Source of the DNA: Bacillota bacterium
GTDB lineage: Bacteria > Bacillota > Clostridia > Oscillospirales > Ruminococcaceae
Direction of reading: 5' to 3'
DNA length: 64,000 nt
NCBI GenBank assembly: GCA_023457355.1
Contig: JAEWLW010000035.1
Span: forward strand, 19,865-83,864
In this document: positions 51,538-59,809 of the stretch, piece by piece
Numbering within the stretch: position 1 is the stretch's first letter
Layout of the letters: every line of letters begins with the position of its first letter
Translations under genes and position numbers: made by a program
The notes under the pieces: model-generated
What the model saw: the letters and a program-made list of their open reading frames with translations, nothing else
Database searches by the model: none
What the model was told of the DNA's origin: nothing

Positions 51538-52392
51538 TTACAAAAAGACACCCCGCTCCAATAGCCAGCCCTCCAACTGGCGAATATGTTCAGCGGCACC
51601 TTTTTTCCGCGTGGCACCTGCCGCACGGCTGATAACGTTGATAAGAGAAAGGCAGCCAGCATAGTTGGGAAAATAGTGACTTGATGTTATGGTGCAGTGG
51701 AACGACAAGTTCGAATAGGGATGGGCTGGCGACAGCCCTGTGTCAGTGATAAGAACAATCGGTATTCCGGCCTCATGCAAATCGCGAATTGCATCCACAA
51801 CCAGCGCGGTATAACGGGGAAAGCTTAAAACTATGACCAAATCTTCTTTTTCCACCATGGAAAGACGGTCTAAATAATCCCCCACCCCAAAACTGACTTC
51901 ATAAACTTTTAGGTCCAGATATCTCAGAACGTTGGCAAACAGACTTGCCAAGATGCCGGATGACCGCCCACCAGTGATATAAATCCGTTTTGCGTTATCC
52001 ATCATCTCAAGCAGTTTGGGCAAATTTTCTCGGTTCGCTGCATCCGATAGTGTCGCCCGGATGGCAGCGATATCTTCCTCCATGCCCTGGGCAAAAAAGC
52101 TGTTGTCACCGTCGGGCTCAGTACTTTCAGAAAATTTATTAAACATCACCAGCTCAGAATGTGCGTACTCTGAAAACACCTTTTTAAATTCGGCGAACTT
52201 GTTATAGCCTAACTGAATGCAAAATTTAACCACGGTGTTGTCGCTGACACCAATGTTTTTAGCCAGGGTCGTGATTGATAAAAAGGGAATTTGGTTATAA
52301 TTTTCCAACACATAGGCCGCCACCAATTTTTGAGCGGCCGGAAAGGATTCCTGTTCCTGGCGAATTCGGTTGAGTAATTCCTGTAATGTCAC
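51538..52392 (-). CDS. MurR/RpiR family transcriptional regulator
   Basis: A 284-residue RpiR-type regulator. The N-terminal helix-turn-helix (about 1-75) has LVAAYVLENYNQIPFLSIT and GVSDNTVVKFCIQLGY; the C-terminal SIS domain has RIYITGGRSSGILASLFANVL, DLVIVLSFPRYTALVVDAI and IPIVLITDTGLSP. The likely start is GTG at 52392, since AAAGGAG lies about 11 bases before it; the ATG at 52431 has no ribosome site. It is divergent from the GltS-ODH-OCD operon and probably controls it. SIS domains usually bind phosphosugars, but here the regulated genes concern amino acids. Confidence 0.88.
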   Translation of the reverse strand: MTLQELLNRIRQEQESFPAAQKLVAAYVLENYNQIPFLSITTLAKNIGVSDNTVVKFCIQLGYNKFAEFKKVFSEYAHSELVMFNKFSESTEPDGDNSFFAQGMEEDIAAIRATLSDAANRENLPKLLEMMDNAKRIYITGGRSSGILASLFANVLRYLDLKVYEVSFGVGDYLDRLSMVEKEDLVIVLSFPRYTALVVDAIRDLHEAGIPIVLITDTGLSPAHPYSNLSFHCTITSSHYFPNYAGCLSLINVISRAAGATRKKGAAEHIRQLEGWLLERGVFL

Positions 52393-52484
52393 GTTGCCTG
52401 CAACTCCTTTTTTGTCTCTCCTGAAAGACATATTGCCACATTTTTAATGCTATTATATCAGAAATATCTCAATAAAAAATTAAA

Positions 52485-52527
52485 GAAATAAAAATTTTTT
52501 CAACACGCTTGAAATAAAATTTTTTAT
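52485..52527. promoter_or_regulatory. Candidate RpiR operators (two GAAAT-A/T-TTTC-like repeats)
   Basis: GAAATAAAAATTTTTTC at 52485-52501 and GAAATAAAATTTTTTATG at 52511-52528 repeat with a 26-base period in the gap between rpiR and the symporter gene. RpiR-type regulators often bind AT-rich GAAAT...ATTTC inverted sites. Inferred from pattern and position only, and AT-rich DNA gives such patterns easily. Confidence 0.35.
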
Positions 52528-52743
52528 GTGTTATGTTTTAAAAAATAAAAAAGTTTATTTTTGGCACGTAAGGCACCCATCCATTCCTTTATCAAAAGAC
52601 GGTTACGGAATGCTTTTGGGGAAGAGTCACGATACATAAAATTGAAGCCTGGCCAGCTTTTGCATTTTTTTGTACCGTATCAGCCTTCCTGTGAACCTGC
52701 CTTCCGCTCCGTGTTTGGACAGAACTTGAAGGGAGAAAAAACA

Positions 52744-54132
52744 ATGATACCTGTTGAAAAAATTGCAAGCGGAACCCTTTCCAACCTGGTTTATTACGTC
52801 GCAATCGTCGGCCTGCTTCTGGTGGTGGCAACCTTAATCCGCCTAAAGGTTCCTTTCCTGCGTAAGGCATTTGTTCCCGCTTCTCTTTTGGCCGGTCTGA
52901 TAGGTATGCTTCTGGGTCCCTATTCCTTAAAAGTCATTCCTGCCGACATGATGACCTCCATCGGTGCGCTACCTGGCCAGATGATCACCGTCGTTTTTGC
53001 GTGTATGCTATTGGGCATCAAAAAACAGGAATCCAGCAAAGTCATGCTTCGCGACGCGGTTGCCGGTTTAGGCTGGCTGTGGTCCAACAGTTTTATGCAG
53101 GTGGGCGTGCCGTGCTTGCTGTGCGCTTTCCTGTTTACGCCTGTTTTTGGCATTAACCCTTTGTTCGGCTCGCTGTTTGAGATTGGGTTTGCCGGCGGGC
53201 ATGGCACAGCGGGCGGCATGGCCAGTGTCTTTAGCGACCCCGCTTTGCTCAATTGGGCCGACGGCGCCGATTTGGGGCTGACAACTGCTACCATCGGTCT
53301 TCTTGCCGGTATTTTCGGCGGCATGGTGATCATTAACTACGGTGTGCGCAAAAAATATACCAAGGTTCTTTCCGAGCCCGCAGCCACCGGCAGCGCCCAG
53401 GAGGTTTTTGCGGAAAATGCGCGTAAACCCGCTGCCTATATGCCGATTAGCCAGGACGTTGTAGAGCCGTTCGCCTTCCACTTAGGCATTATCGGCATTG
53501 CCATTCTTATTGGCCGCGCTTTCGTCTGGGGCTTTGGCCTGGTGTTTAACTACAAAGGACTGCCACTGTTTCCGTTCGCTATGATAGGCGGCTGGATCGT
53601 GAATGGAATTGTCCAGCGCACCTCGCTGCGAGACCTGTTTGATCGCTCTATCTTTCAGCGCATTCAGGGCATGGCGCTGGAAATTCTGGTGGTGGGCGCC
53701 ATGGCTTCCATCAAAATTCCAATCGTGCTGGCCTACTGGGCACCGCTGCTTATCGGCAGCCTGGTTGTGCTGACGCTGATGGTGGTCTGGTTTTTCTGGC
53801 TCAGCCCACGCATCTTCTCTGAGTGCTGGTTTGAACAGGGTATTATTCGCTTCGGTGCCTTTTGCGGCGTGGCCGCTGTGGGGTATATGTTACTGCGGAC
53901 CGCTGATCCCAAAATGGAGACGGATGCCGGTACCATCTATGCACTGGGTTGCCCCTTTATGAGCCCCTTTATCGGCGGCGGCCTTATCACCACTGCGTAT
54001 CCCTACATTATTCAAAGCTTGGGCGCATTGAACGCCGGCCTGATTTTCTGTGGTGCTTCCATTGCCGTGATCATTGTGCTGCGTCTCTTTTTCTGGAATA
54101 AACATGAGCACGTCAAATTGGCGCAATGCTAA
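52744..54132 (+). CDS. GltS-type sodium/glutamate symporter family protein
   Basis: A 462-residue membrane protein with about 11-12 helices of the ESS (glutamate:Na+ symporter) family. Key parts are VPASLLAGLIGMLLGP, the re-entrant-loop-like FAGGHGTAGGMASVF and its C-terminal counterpart SPFIGGGLITTAYPYI, and FPFAMIGGWIVNG. It would import an acidic amino acid, or a related opine or carboxylate, with Na+. The start at 52744 follows AAGGGAG; a longer frame from 52561 crosses the promoter region and is rejected. First gene of the operon; the opine dehydrogenase gene follows after 100 bp. Confidence 0.85.
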   Translation: MIPVEKIASGTLSNLVYYVAIVGLLLVVATLIRLKVPFLRKAFVPASLLAGLIGMLLGPYSLKVIPADMMTSIGALPGQMITVVFACMLLGIKKQESSKVMLRDAVAGLGWLWSNSFMQVGVPCLLCAFLFTPVFGINPLFGSLFEIGFAGGHGTAGGMASVFSDPALLNWADGADLGLTTATIGLLAGIFGGMVIINYGVRKKYTKVLSEPAATGSAQEVFAENARKPAAYMPISQDVVEPFAFHLGIIGIAILIGRAFVWGFGLVFNYKGLPLFPFAMIGGWIVNGIVQRTSLRDLFDRSIFQRIQGMALEILVVGAMASIKIPIVLAYWAPLLIGSLVVLTLMVVWFFWLSPRIFSECWFEQGIIRFGAFCGVAAVGYMLLRTADPKMETDAGTIYALGCPFMSPFIGGGLITTAYPYIIQSLGALNAGLIFCGASIAVIIVLRLFFWNKHEHVKLAQC

Positions 54133-54232
54133 GCTTTAAACTTGGCGCGGTCTCACGCCGCTGCAAAAAAATTGCTACGGCGTGGACTGCGCCCGGTGAA
54201 AATGAATTTTCAATTCGGAGGCAAATATAAAC

Positions 54233-55324
54233 ATGAAAACGATTGTTGCTGTCGTCGGTGCAGGCAACGGCGGCACCGCTATTGCAGGTTATCTTTCCAG
54301 CGTAGGCGCCATCGTTAATCTCTGTGACCTGTTCCCTCAGTATTTAGAGGGGGTTCAAAATGCGGGTGGAATTGATTTCACACGCAACGGGCAAACCTCC
54401 CACCAAATTCTGAATATGATCACCGAGAATGTCGCGCATGCAATTCAGGGCGCCCATCTTATTATGGTTGTTACACCTTCCTTCACGCACAAGATGGTTG
54501 CCGAAGCTTGCTATGACGCCTTAGCGGACGGTCAGGTGGTGGTATTGAACCCCGGTCGGACGGGCGGCGCACTGGAGTTTCTTAACATTCTGCGCAATAA
54601 GGGCTGCAAAGCCGATATCACCGTGGCGGAAACGCAAACCCTGATCTACTCCTGCCGAAAGACCGGCCCTTCCGCCGTGGAGATTTACGGCGTAAAAAAA
54701 GAGGTTACACTGGGGGCTTTTCCCGCAAACCGCACACAGGAGGTTTTGAATCTGCTGCATCCTTTTTATCCTCAGTTTACGCCCGCTCAAAACTGTCTGG
54801 AAACCAGCCTGTCAAACATTGGGGCTCTTTTTCACCCCACGCCGGTGCTGCTGAACATCGGCCGAATTGAGAGCGACCCCAAGGGCTTTCGTTACTACTG
54901 GGACGGAATTTCCCCCTCTGTGGCGGTACTAATTAAGCAGATAGACCATGAGCGTATGGCTGTGGCAGACGCTTATAACATTAAAGTCCTCAGTGCAGAA
55001 GAATGGTTATCCCATTCTTATGAAACCCGCGGCGACGACTTATATCAGCTGATTCAAAACAATCAGGCTTACGGCGACATTATGGCACCGAATACCATTC
55101 AGGCGCGATATGTTACTGAGGATGTACCAATGAGCCTGGTTCCTATCTCTGAATTGGGCCGTGTTGCCGCCGTTCCCACGCCGAACATTGATGCGGTAAT
55201 TGAATTGACAAGTACGATTTATAATCGTGACTTTCGCGCTCAAGGCCGCTGTGTTAAAAACATGGGGTTGGAAGGCATGAAAAAAGAACAGATCGCGCAT
55301 TATTTTGAAACCGGAGAACGGTAA
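54233..55324 (+). CDS. NAD/NADP octopine/nopaline dehydrogenase family protein
   Basis: A 363-residue opine dehydrogenase-like enzyme. The N-terminal Rossmann motif is VVGAGNGGTAIAGYL (about 8-22). The second half is the helical octopine dehydrogenase domain with NIGALFHPTPVLLNIGRIE, where the conserved His of the catalytic dyad is expected, and YYWDGISPSVAVLIKQID. Such enzymes join an amino acid and a 2-keto acid by reductive condensation, or run in reverse to break opines. GGAGG lies 9-10 bases before the ATG. Its neighbours are a glutamate-type symporter and a cyclodeaminase-family gene, consistent with opine formation or use. Confidence 0.88.
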   Translation: MKTIVAVVGAGNGGTAIAGYLSSVGAIVNLCDLFPQYLEGVQNAGGIDFTRNGQTSHQILNMITENVAHAIQGAHLIMVVTPSFTHKMVAEACYDALADGQVVVLNPGRTGGALEFLNILRNKGCKADITVAETQTLIYSCRKTGPSAVEIYGVKKEVTLGAFPANRTQEVLNLLHPFYPQFTPAQNCLETSLSNIGALFHPTPVLLNIGRIESDPKGFRYYWDGISPSVAVLIKQIDHERMAVADAYNIKVLSAEEWLSHSYETRGDDLYQLIQNNQAYGDIMAPNTIQARYVTEDVPMSLVPISELGRVAAVPTPNIDAVIELTSTIYNRDFRAQGRCVKNMGLEGMKKEQIAHYFETGER

Positions 55325-55359
55325 CAGCGTTATTAATATGATGAAAGGGAATACACATT

Positions 55360-56382
55360 ATGAGTAAGGCAGATATCCTGTTTTTAAGCAACAAAGACAT
55401 GGCGGAGTTGGGGGCCGGCGACATGCAGGCCGTTCTACACGATGTGGAACGCGCATACATACTTACCGAAAATGGAGAGGCTTTGGTCCCAGGGAAATGC
55501 GTAATGCGTTGGGGAGATACTCCTGAAGATGAAAACATCTATGGCCGTATCAATGCGATGCCTGGTTATCTGGGCGGGGAATACGGTATGGCGGGAATAA
55601 AGTGGATTGGCAGCGGTCCCATGAACTACAAAAAAGGACTGCCGCGCGCCAGTGTGACAATCATACTTAACGACCCTGACACGAAGCTGCCTGTCTGTGT
55701 GGCAGATGGTACCGAAGTAAGCGCCAAACGAACCGGTGCCTCAGGCGGCGTTGCCATTAAATTACTCTCCCGTGAGGATTCCGCAGTTATGACGATTTGC
55801 GGTGCTGGCGCCCAGGGACGCACACAGCTGGAAGCGGCGCTCCTTGTGCGGCCTGCTATTAAAACCGTCTATGTCTATGATATACTGCTTGAGAATTCCG
55901 AGCGATTTGCAGAGGAAGCAAAAGCGCGATATGCTAATCTGGCGGTAATCCCTGTGGCAAGTCCCGAACAAGCGGCTCGGGAAAGCGATATTATTGTCTG
56001 TGTTACGCTGGCAAACGAGCCGATTATTTCTGCCGAATGGCTGAAAAAAGGCGCTCTGCTGATGAACATGGCCGACTATGAGGTCACCTATGACTGTGTG
56101 AGCAAGGCAGATAAAATTGTGGTAGATAACTGGGAAACCATCAAGCACCGGATGGTTAGCACTATCGCGATGATGTGGAAAGATGGCCTTATTAAAGATG
56201 AAAATATTGATGCTCAACTCGGCCAGATTCTTGCCGGCGCCAAGCACGGCCGCGAGAACAATGACCAGATAATCTATTTTAATGCTGTCGGAACCGGAAT
56301 ATTGGACCTTGCCGTTGCGACACGTTGCTACCGCAAGGCTGTGACGTTGGGGAAGGGAACCACCGTCCCCTATTGGGAATAG
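55360..56382 (+). CDS. Ornithine cyclodeaminase / mu-crystallin family protein
   Basis: A 340-residue member of the OCD/mu-crystallin family. The substrate-binding N-terminal part has KWIGSGPMNYKKGLPRASV and the nucleotide fold begins MTICGAGAQGRTQLEAAL (about 146-163). The family includes ornithine cyclodeaminase, ketimine reductases and enzymes of opine and siderophore precursor synthesis. The family's frequent catalytic Asp lies in the C-terminal stretch; its match here cannot be judged by eye. It is 35 bp behind the opine dehydrogenase gene. A two-step pathway, deamination or imine reduction plus opine condensation, is possible. Terminators follow. Confidence 0.86.
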   Translation: MSKADILFLSNKDMAELGAGDMQAVLHDVERAYILTENGEALVPGKCVMRWGDTPEDENIYGRINAMPGYLGGEYGMAGIKWIGSGPMNYKKGLPRASVTIILNDPDTKLPVCVADGTEVSAKRTGASGGVAIKLLSREDSAVMTICGAGAQGRTQLEAALLVRPAIKTVYVYDILLENSERFAEEAKARYANLAVIPVASPEQAARESDIIVCVTLANEPIISAEWLKKGALLMNMADYEVTYDCVSKADKIVVDNWETIKHRMVSTIAMMWKDGLIKDENIDAQLGQILAGAKHGRENNDQIIYFNAVGTGILDLAVATRCYRKAVTLGKGTTVPYWE

Positions 56383-56490
56383 CCCCCACTTTAATGTACA
56401 AGCACTTTGAAGCTATCCCCTTTTACATTTTAACAAGTATTTTGCAGTGTCGTTTAGCCTGAACGGCTGGCCCTTCTGCAAATATATAAG

Positions 56491-56530
56491 TGCCAATTGC
56501 CATCAGCTTGTGGGCTGATGGCAATTGGCA
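56491..56530 (+). terminator. Terminator of the symporter-ODH-OCD operon
   Basis: TGCCAATTGCCATCAGC and GCTGATGGCAATTGGCA form a 17-bp perfect stem with a 6-base loop, followed by TTCTAT. About 110 bp past the OCD stop. Confidence 0.75.
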
Positions 56531-56910
56531 TTCTATAAACTTACTATTTACCACAGCTGCACAATTGCCCAACGCCATGCATAGGGCCTGACCTTTCAAT
56601 ATTCCCGGTGAATAAGAATCATTTGTAATCTTTTCCTAAGAATTAACAGTAATAAATGACTTCGATGGCCCTTACTTACTTTCTGTAGGCAAAAAAGCAA
56701 ATCGCCGTAGCAACAGCGGCAAAGCTAAAAATTATAAGATGCATAATGTGGGAATAGTGCATTTTTTTATTTGTAGTAACGCGAATTTAAAATGTATTCG
56801 TTTGCGGTTATGTTAATTTTCCTGGTGATGATGCTGCGATTTGGTGCATTAAGATGCTTTGATGCATAGGGTTTCAACCCACACCGGACTTCCAATTATA
56901 AAGCACGTAA

Positions 56911-56952
56911 AAGCACCGCATGGATTTTTTGATCAATGTCCATGCGGTGCTT
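56911..56952 (-). terminator. Terminator of the kdpDE-like genes
   Basis: AAGCACCGCATGGA and TCCATGCGGTGCTT form a 14-bp stem with a 14-base loop. Read on the minus strand it is followed by TTACG and it lies 20 bases past the response regulator stop. Confidence 0.7.
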
Positions 56953-56972
56953 CATATAGCGAATACGTGGCT

Positions 56973-57683
56973 TCAGATCTGGCTTTCCGCCATTCGGTAA
57001 CCGATGCTGACTTCGGTAAAGATATAAGAGGGACGTGCAGAATTTTTTTCAATTTTCCTGCGAATATTTGCCATATTCACGCGCAACGTTTGGGTGTCGT
57101 ATTTCGACGTGCCGCCCCGCAGTTCCTTTACGATGGCTTCGTAAGTGAGTACTCTGCCGGAATTTTGTGCAAGCAGGGATATGATCTTATATTCGGTCTG
57201 TGTAAGGTGCACTTCGGCATTATCCACCGTGACAAAACGCTTTCCAAAATCAATGTTTAGGCCACCGTTGCGGTAGAACGTACCGCTTTCGGTACTCTGG
57301 GGCTGCCCGGCTTGCATGTGGTGGCGCAATGCGGTGCGCACCCGCGCAAGCAGTTCGCCGGTGCCGAAGGGCTTTGTAAGATAATCGTCTGCCCCCATGT
57401 CCAGCGCTTCAATCTTGTCGAGCTCGTGCACGCGTGCGGATACGACTACCACCGGCATTGTGTTCCAGGAACGAACCTGTCGAATGACTTCAAATCCGTC
57501 AATATCCGGTAGTCCAATATCGAGGATGACCAGATCCGGCTTCCGGTTCATGATAATTGAGCAGGCTTCAAGCCCACTACCGGTGGTGTATACCGAATAA
57601 CCGTTTGCGGTCAGTGCGGTTGCAATCATGTCGCGGATGATTCGGTCGTCCTCAACTATTAAAATTTGCTTCTTCTCCTCCAT
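56973..57683 (-). CDS. OmpR-family response regulator, KdpE-like
   Basis: A 236-residue response regulator. The receiver has EDDRIIRDMI and the phosphorylation site Asp55 in LVILDIGLPDIDG, with the conserved Lys in DYLTKPFGTGEL. The winged-helix DNA-binding part is in the last 100 residues (VHLTQTEYKIISLLAQNSGRV, YDTQTLRVNMANIRRKIE), a form close to KdpE. AGGAG is about 7 bases before the ATG. It is 12 bp downstream of the kinase gene. No kdpFABC potassium pump is in the window, so the target may be the pump elsewhere or other genes. Confidence 0.87.
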   Translation of the reverse strand: MEEKKQILIVEDDRIIRDMIATALTANGYSVYTTGSGLEACSIIMNRKPDLVILDIGLPDIDGFEVIRQVRSWNTMPVVVVSARVHELDKIEALDMGADDYLTKPFGTGELLARVRTALRHHMQAGQPQSTESGTFYRNGGLNIDFGKRFVTVDNAEVHLTQTEYKIISLLAQNSGRVLTYEAIVKELRGGTSKYDTQTLRVNMANIRRKIEKNSARPSYIFTEVSIGYRMAESQI

Positions 57684-57695
57684 GCAGATTCTCCT

Positions 57696-58751
57696 TCAGA
57701 AAAGTGTAAAACTAAACTGTGCACCGCTATCCGCTTTGTTCCTTGCATGTAGGGCACTGTCATGCGCCTTCAGGATTGCCATGCATACGGACAGACCGAT
57801 GCCAAGATTTTGCTTCATGTCATGGCTCGTTTCTTTTGTGATCTGATAAACATAATCCTCGAACAGATGTGGCAGCAGTGCTTCGTCAATGCCGCTACCG
57901 TTATCATCCACGTAAAACTGAACTTTTTTCCCGGATGGAACGACCGAAATGACAATCTCATCAGCTTTACCATGCTGTACGGAATTTTCCATCAGATTAA
58001 AAAGCACTTGTTCGATCAAAACGACGTCTACCGAAACCATCACAAGCTTTTCAGGGGTGATTGCATCTATACGAACATCGGGATAGAGCTTCTGAAATTT
58101 CGCGGTTACTTCGCCAATCAATTCTTCCGCTGCCGCAGGGACGCGGGTAAGATTTGCGGCTTCACTGCCAACCCGTGTGATCGAAAGCAGATTCTCCACC
58201 ATGCGAATGAGCCACTCTGACTCATTGCGTATATTGATGAGCAGTTCTTTTCTTTGCTGCGCGTCAATATGCTGTTCTTCTTCAAGCAACAGATTTGCCG
58301 CCGTTATAATGGATGTAAGCGGTGTGCGCAGATCGTGACCGATTCCACGCAGCAGATTAGCACGCATTTTTTCACGCTCCGCATCCGTGCGGATACGTTC
58401 CTGATCTCGGTTTCTTGTGGTGAAGGTGCTTGTCATGATCGAAACGGAAAACAATGTTAAAAACGTTAGCGGGTATCCCGCCAGAAGCATTGCATAGGTA
58501 TCTGCCGAATAGGTGAAGGCGAAATTCACGCCAAAGACCGCGATCATGCTCGCAAAAAGGCCGTACAGATATCCCTTGGTATAGCCTGAAACAACCATTA
58601 CCGCCAGCACGAATACGAGCGGCACATGTAGTCCGGCAATGCCGAGCGGGCGCAGCAACAGGCAGAAATCGAGTGCCGCCCCCATGACGACTACCATCAG
58701 CACGGTATCCTGCCAGCGGCAGGGAAAGTACAATCGTAATTTTTTTGACAT
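57696..58751 (-). CDS. KdpD-like sensor histidine kinase lacking the N-terminal KdpD domain
   Basis: A 351-residue kinase. The first 110 residues are four membrane helices of the DUF4118 type found in the C-terminal half of KdpD. Then come HisKA with GIGHDLRTPLTSIITAANLL (His139) and a HATPase domain with NLMENSVQHG, DDNGSGIDEALLP and LGIGLSVCMAIL. The roughly 380-residue N-terminal KdpD and Usp domains, which sense in classical KdpD, are missing; this short form is common in Clostridia. AAAGGAGG stands before the ATG. Forms an operon with the KdpE-like regulator. Confidence 0.87.
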   Translation of the reverse strand: MSKKLRLYFPCRWQDTVLMVVVMGAALDFCLLLRPLGIAGLHVPLVFVLAVMVVSGYTKGYLYGLFASMIAVFGVNFAFTYSADTYAMLLAGYPLTFLTLFSVSIMTSTFTTRNRDQERIRTDAEREKMRANLLRGIGHDLRTPLTSIITAANLLLEEEQHIDAQQRKELLINIRNESEWLIRMVENLLSITRVGSEAANLTRVPAAAEELIGEVTAKFQKLYPDVRIDAITPEKLVMVSVDVVLIEQVLFNLMENSVQHGKADEIVISVVPSGKKVQFYVDDNGSGIDEALLPHLFEDYVYQITKETSHDMKQNLGIGLSVCMAILKAHDSALHARNKADSGAQFSFTLF

Positions 58752-58835
58752 ACGTGCAGCCTCCTTTCATAGGAAGCGAAAATCTCTTTCTATTTTAAAA
58801 CAAAGAGACTTTCTCTGCAAGGGCGTGGACAATAT

Positions 58836-58870
58836 AAAAATGCCCCAATTGCATCAACTGGGGCATTTTT
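58836..58870. terminator. Bidirectional terminator
   Basis: AAAAATGCCCCAATTG pairs with CAACTGGGGCATTTTT (one G-T-type mismatch) around a 3-4 base loop, with A/T runs on both sides. It ends the permease-amidase transcript on the minus strand just past its stop at 58886. Confidence 0.75.
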
Positions 58871-58885
58871 AGTCCATTTTGCTGT

Positions 58886-59779
58886 TTAAAGCGTATCGAT
58901 TCTGGTATCGAATTTAGGACAGTGCACACGAACGGTTACCAGATTGTTTACCACCTGGCTGATCTGGATATCGCAAGTTGCGGAAAGCAATCGATATGCA
59001 TCCGGAAAAGAAAGGGAAAGCTTCTTAATCAGGAAGCACACCGTATCATCTACCGCAACCTTGATCGCCGCTTCAATTGTTTTATCGGAAGCGAGAAAAT
59101 AGAGACTGTCGCGGGTTTCGATGACAGGGCGCCGCACGGGGCGATCCTTGTAGATGGTCGTCTTGATACAGATGCGACCTGAAGTCTCGATTCCGGTGCC
59201 TGAGAGCTCGCCGTCTCCCATACAGGCATGCAGATCCCCGATTGCTAGTCCGGCTCCCTCGACGGAAACGGGCAGATAGACCTTTGATCCAACTTTGAGC
59301 ATTTTGGTATCCATGTTGGACCCGTGATCTCCGGGGATGGCACAGTGGATATCCAAACCGGGCTTGGGCGCTACACCGCATACACCTATCATTGGTGTCA
59401 GAGGAAGGCGAATCTCATCGGAGAAATATGCAAAGCCGTCCCTAATCGGAATGATCTTGGTATCCGGTTCGGTGATCTTGTCGCCCAGAACACCAAGGCC
59501 TCTGGAGGTCACCATAACACCTTGCGGAGCAAATTCGATGGCGAGTACCTCTACGCAGAGCGTGTCGCCAGGTATTGCGCCCCTGACGTCGATCGGGCCA
59601 ACCGAGCAATCCATGATGGATATATCGATGTCGGGACGCTTGATCGAGGAATTTTTAATCTGGCCACTGTAGCAGTCATCGGTTTCCACCCAGAAAGTTT
59701 CGCCGCTTTCCACTTCATAAAAGGCCTTATTGTTGGCGTTAAAGCTGAAAATCACCTTGTCCTTTGGTATGACGCGCAT
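58886..59779 (-). CDS. Acetamidase/formamidase family protein
   Basis: A 297-residue FmdA/AmdA-type amidase. The fold signatures are present: GPIDVRGAIPGDTLCVEV, LTPMIGVCGVAP, GDHGSNMDTKM, the metal-site region AIGDLHACMGDGELSGTGIE, and DAYRLLSATCDIQISQVV near the end. These enzymes hydrolyse formamide, acetamide or larger amides to ammonia and an acid. GAAAGGGG precedes the ATG by about 10 bases. It is 30 bp downstream of an amino acid permease gene, so it may act on an amide made from, or imported by, the permease substrate. Confidence 0.9.
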   Translation of the reverse strand: MRVIPKDKVIFSFNANNKAFYEVESGETFWVETDDCYSGQIKNSSIKRPDIDISIMDCSVGPIDVRGAIPGDTLCVEVLAIEFAPQGVMVTSRGLGVLGDKITEPDTKIIPIRDGFAYFSDEIRLPLTPMIGVCGVAPKPGLDIHCAIPGDHGSNMDTKMLKVGSKVYLPVSVEGAGLAIGDLHACMGDGELSGTGIETSGRICIKTTIYKDRPVRRPVIETRDSLYFLASDKTIEAAIKVAVDDTVCFLIKKLSLSFPDAYRLLSATCDIQISQVVNNLVTVRVHCPKFDTRIDTL

Positions 59780-59809
59780 GTAAGAAACACCCCTTTCAAA
59801 CTTCGCTTA

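Larger units (their letters stand above)
56383..56972. other. Intergenic region, 590 bp, with two terminators
   Basis: Holds the terminator of the symporter operon (56491-56530) and that of the convergent response regulator gene (56911-56952). The stretch between them is AT-rich and shows no supported gene. A 133-codon plus-strand frame starting at 56859 overlaps the response regulator on the other strand and is a shadow. Confidence 0.5.

Noticed and set aside
56859..57260. A 133-codon plus-strand frame over the KdpE-like gene
   Set aside because: Antisense to the response regulator's conserved winged helix; the frame crosses the regulator's own terminator.
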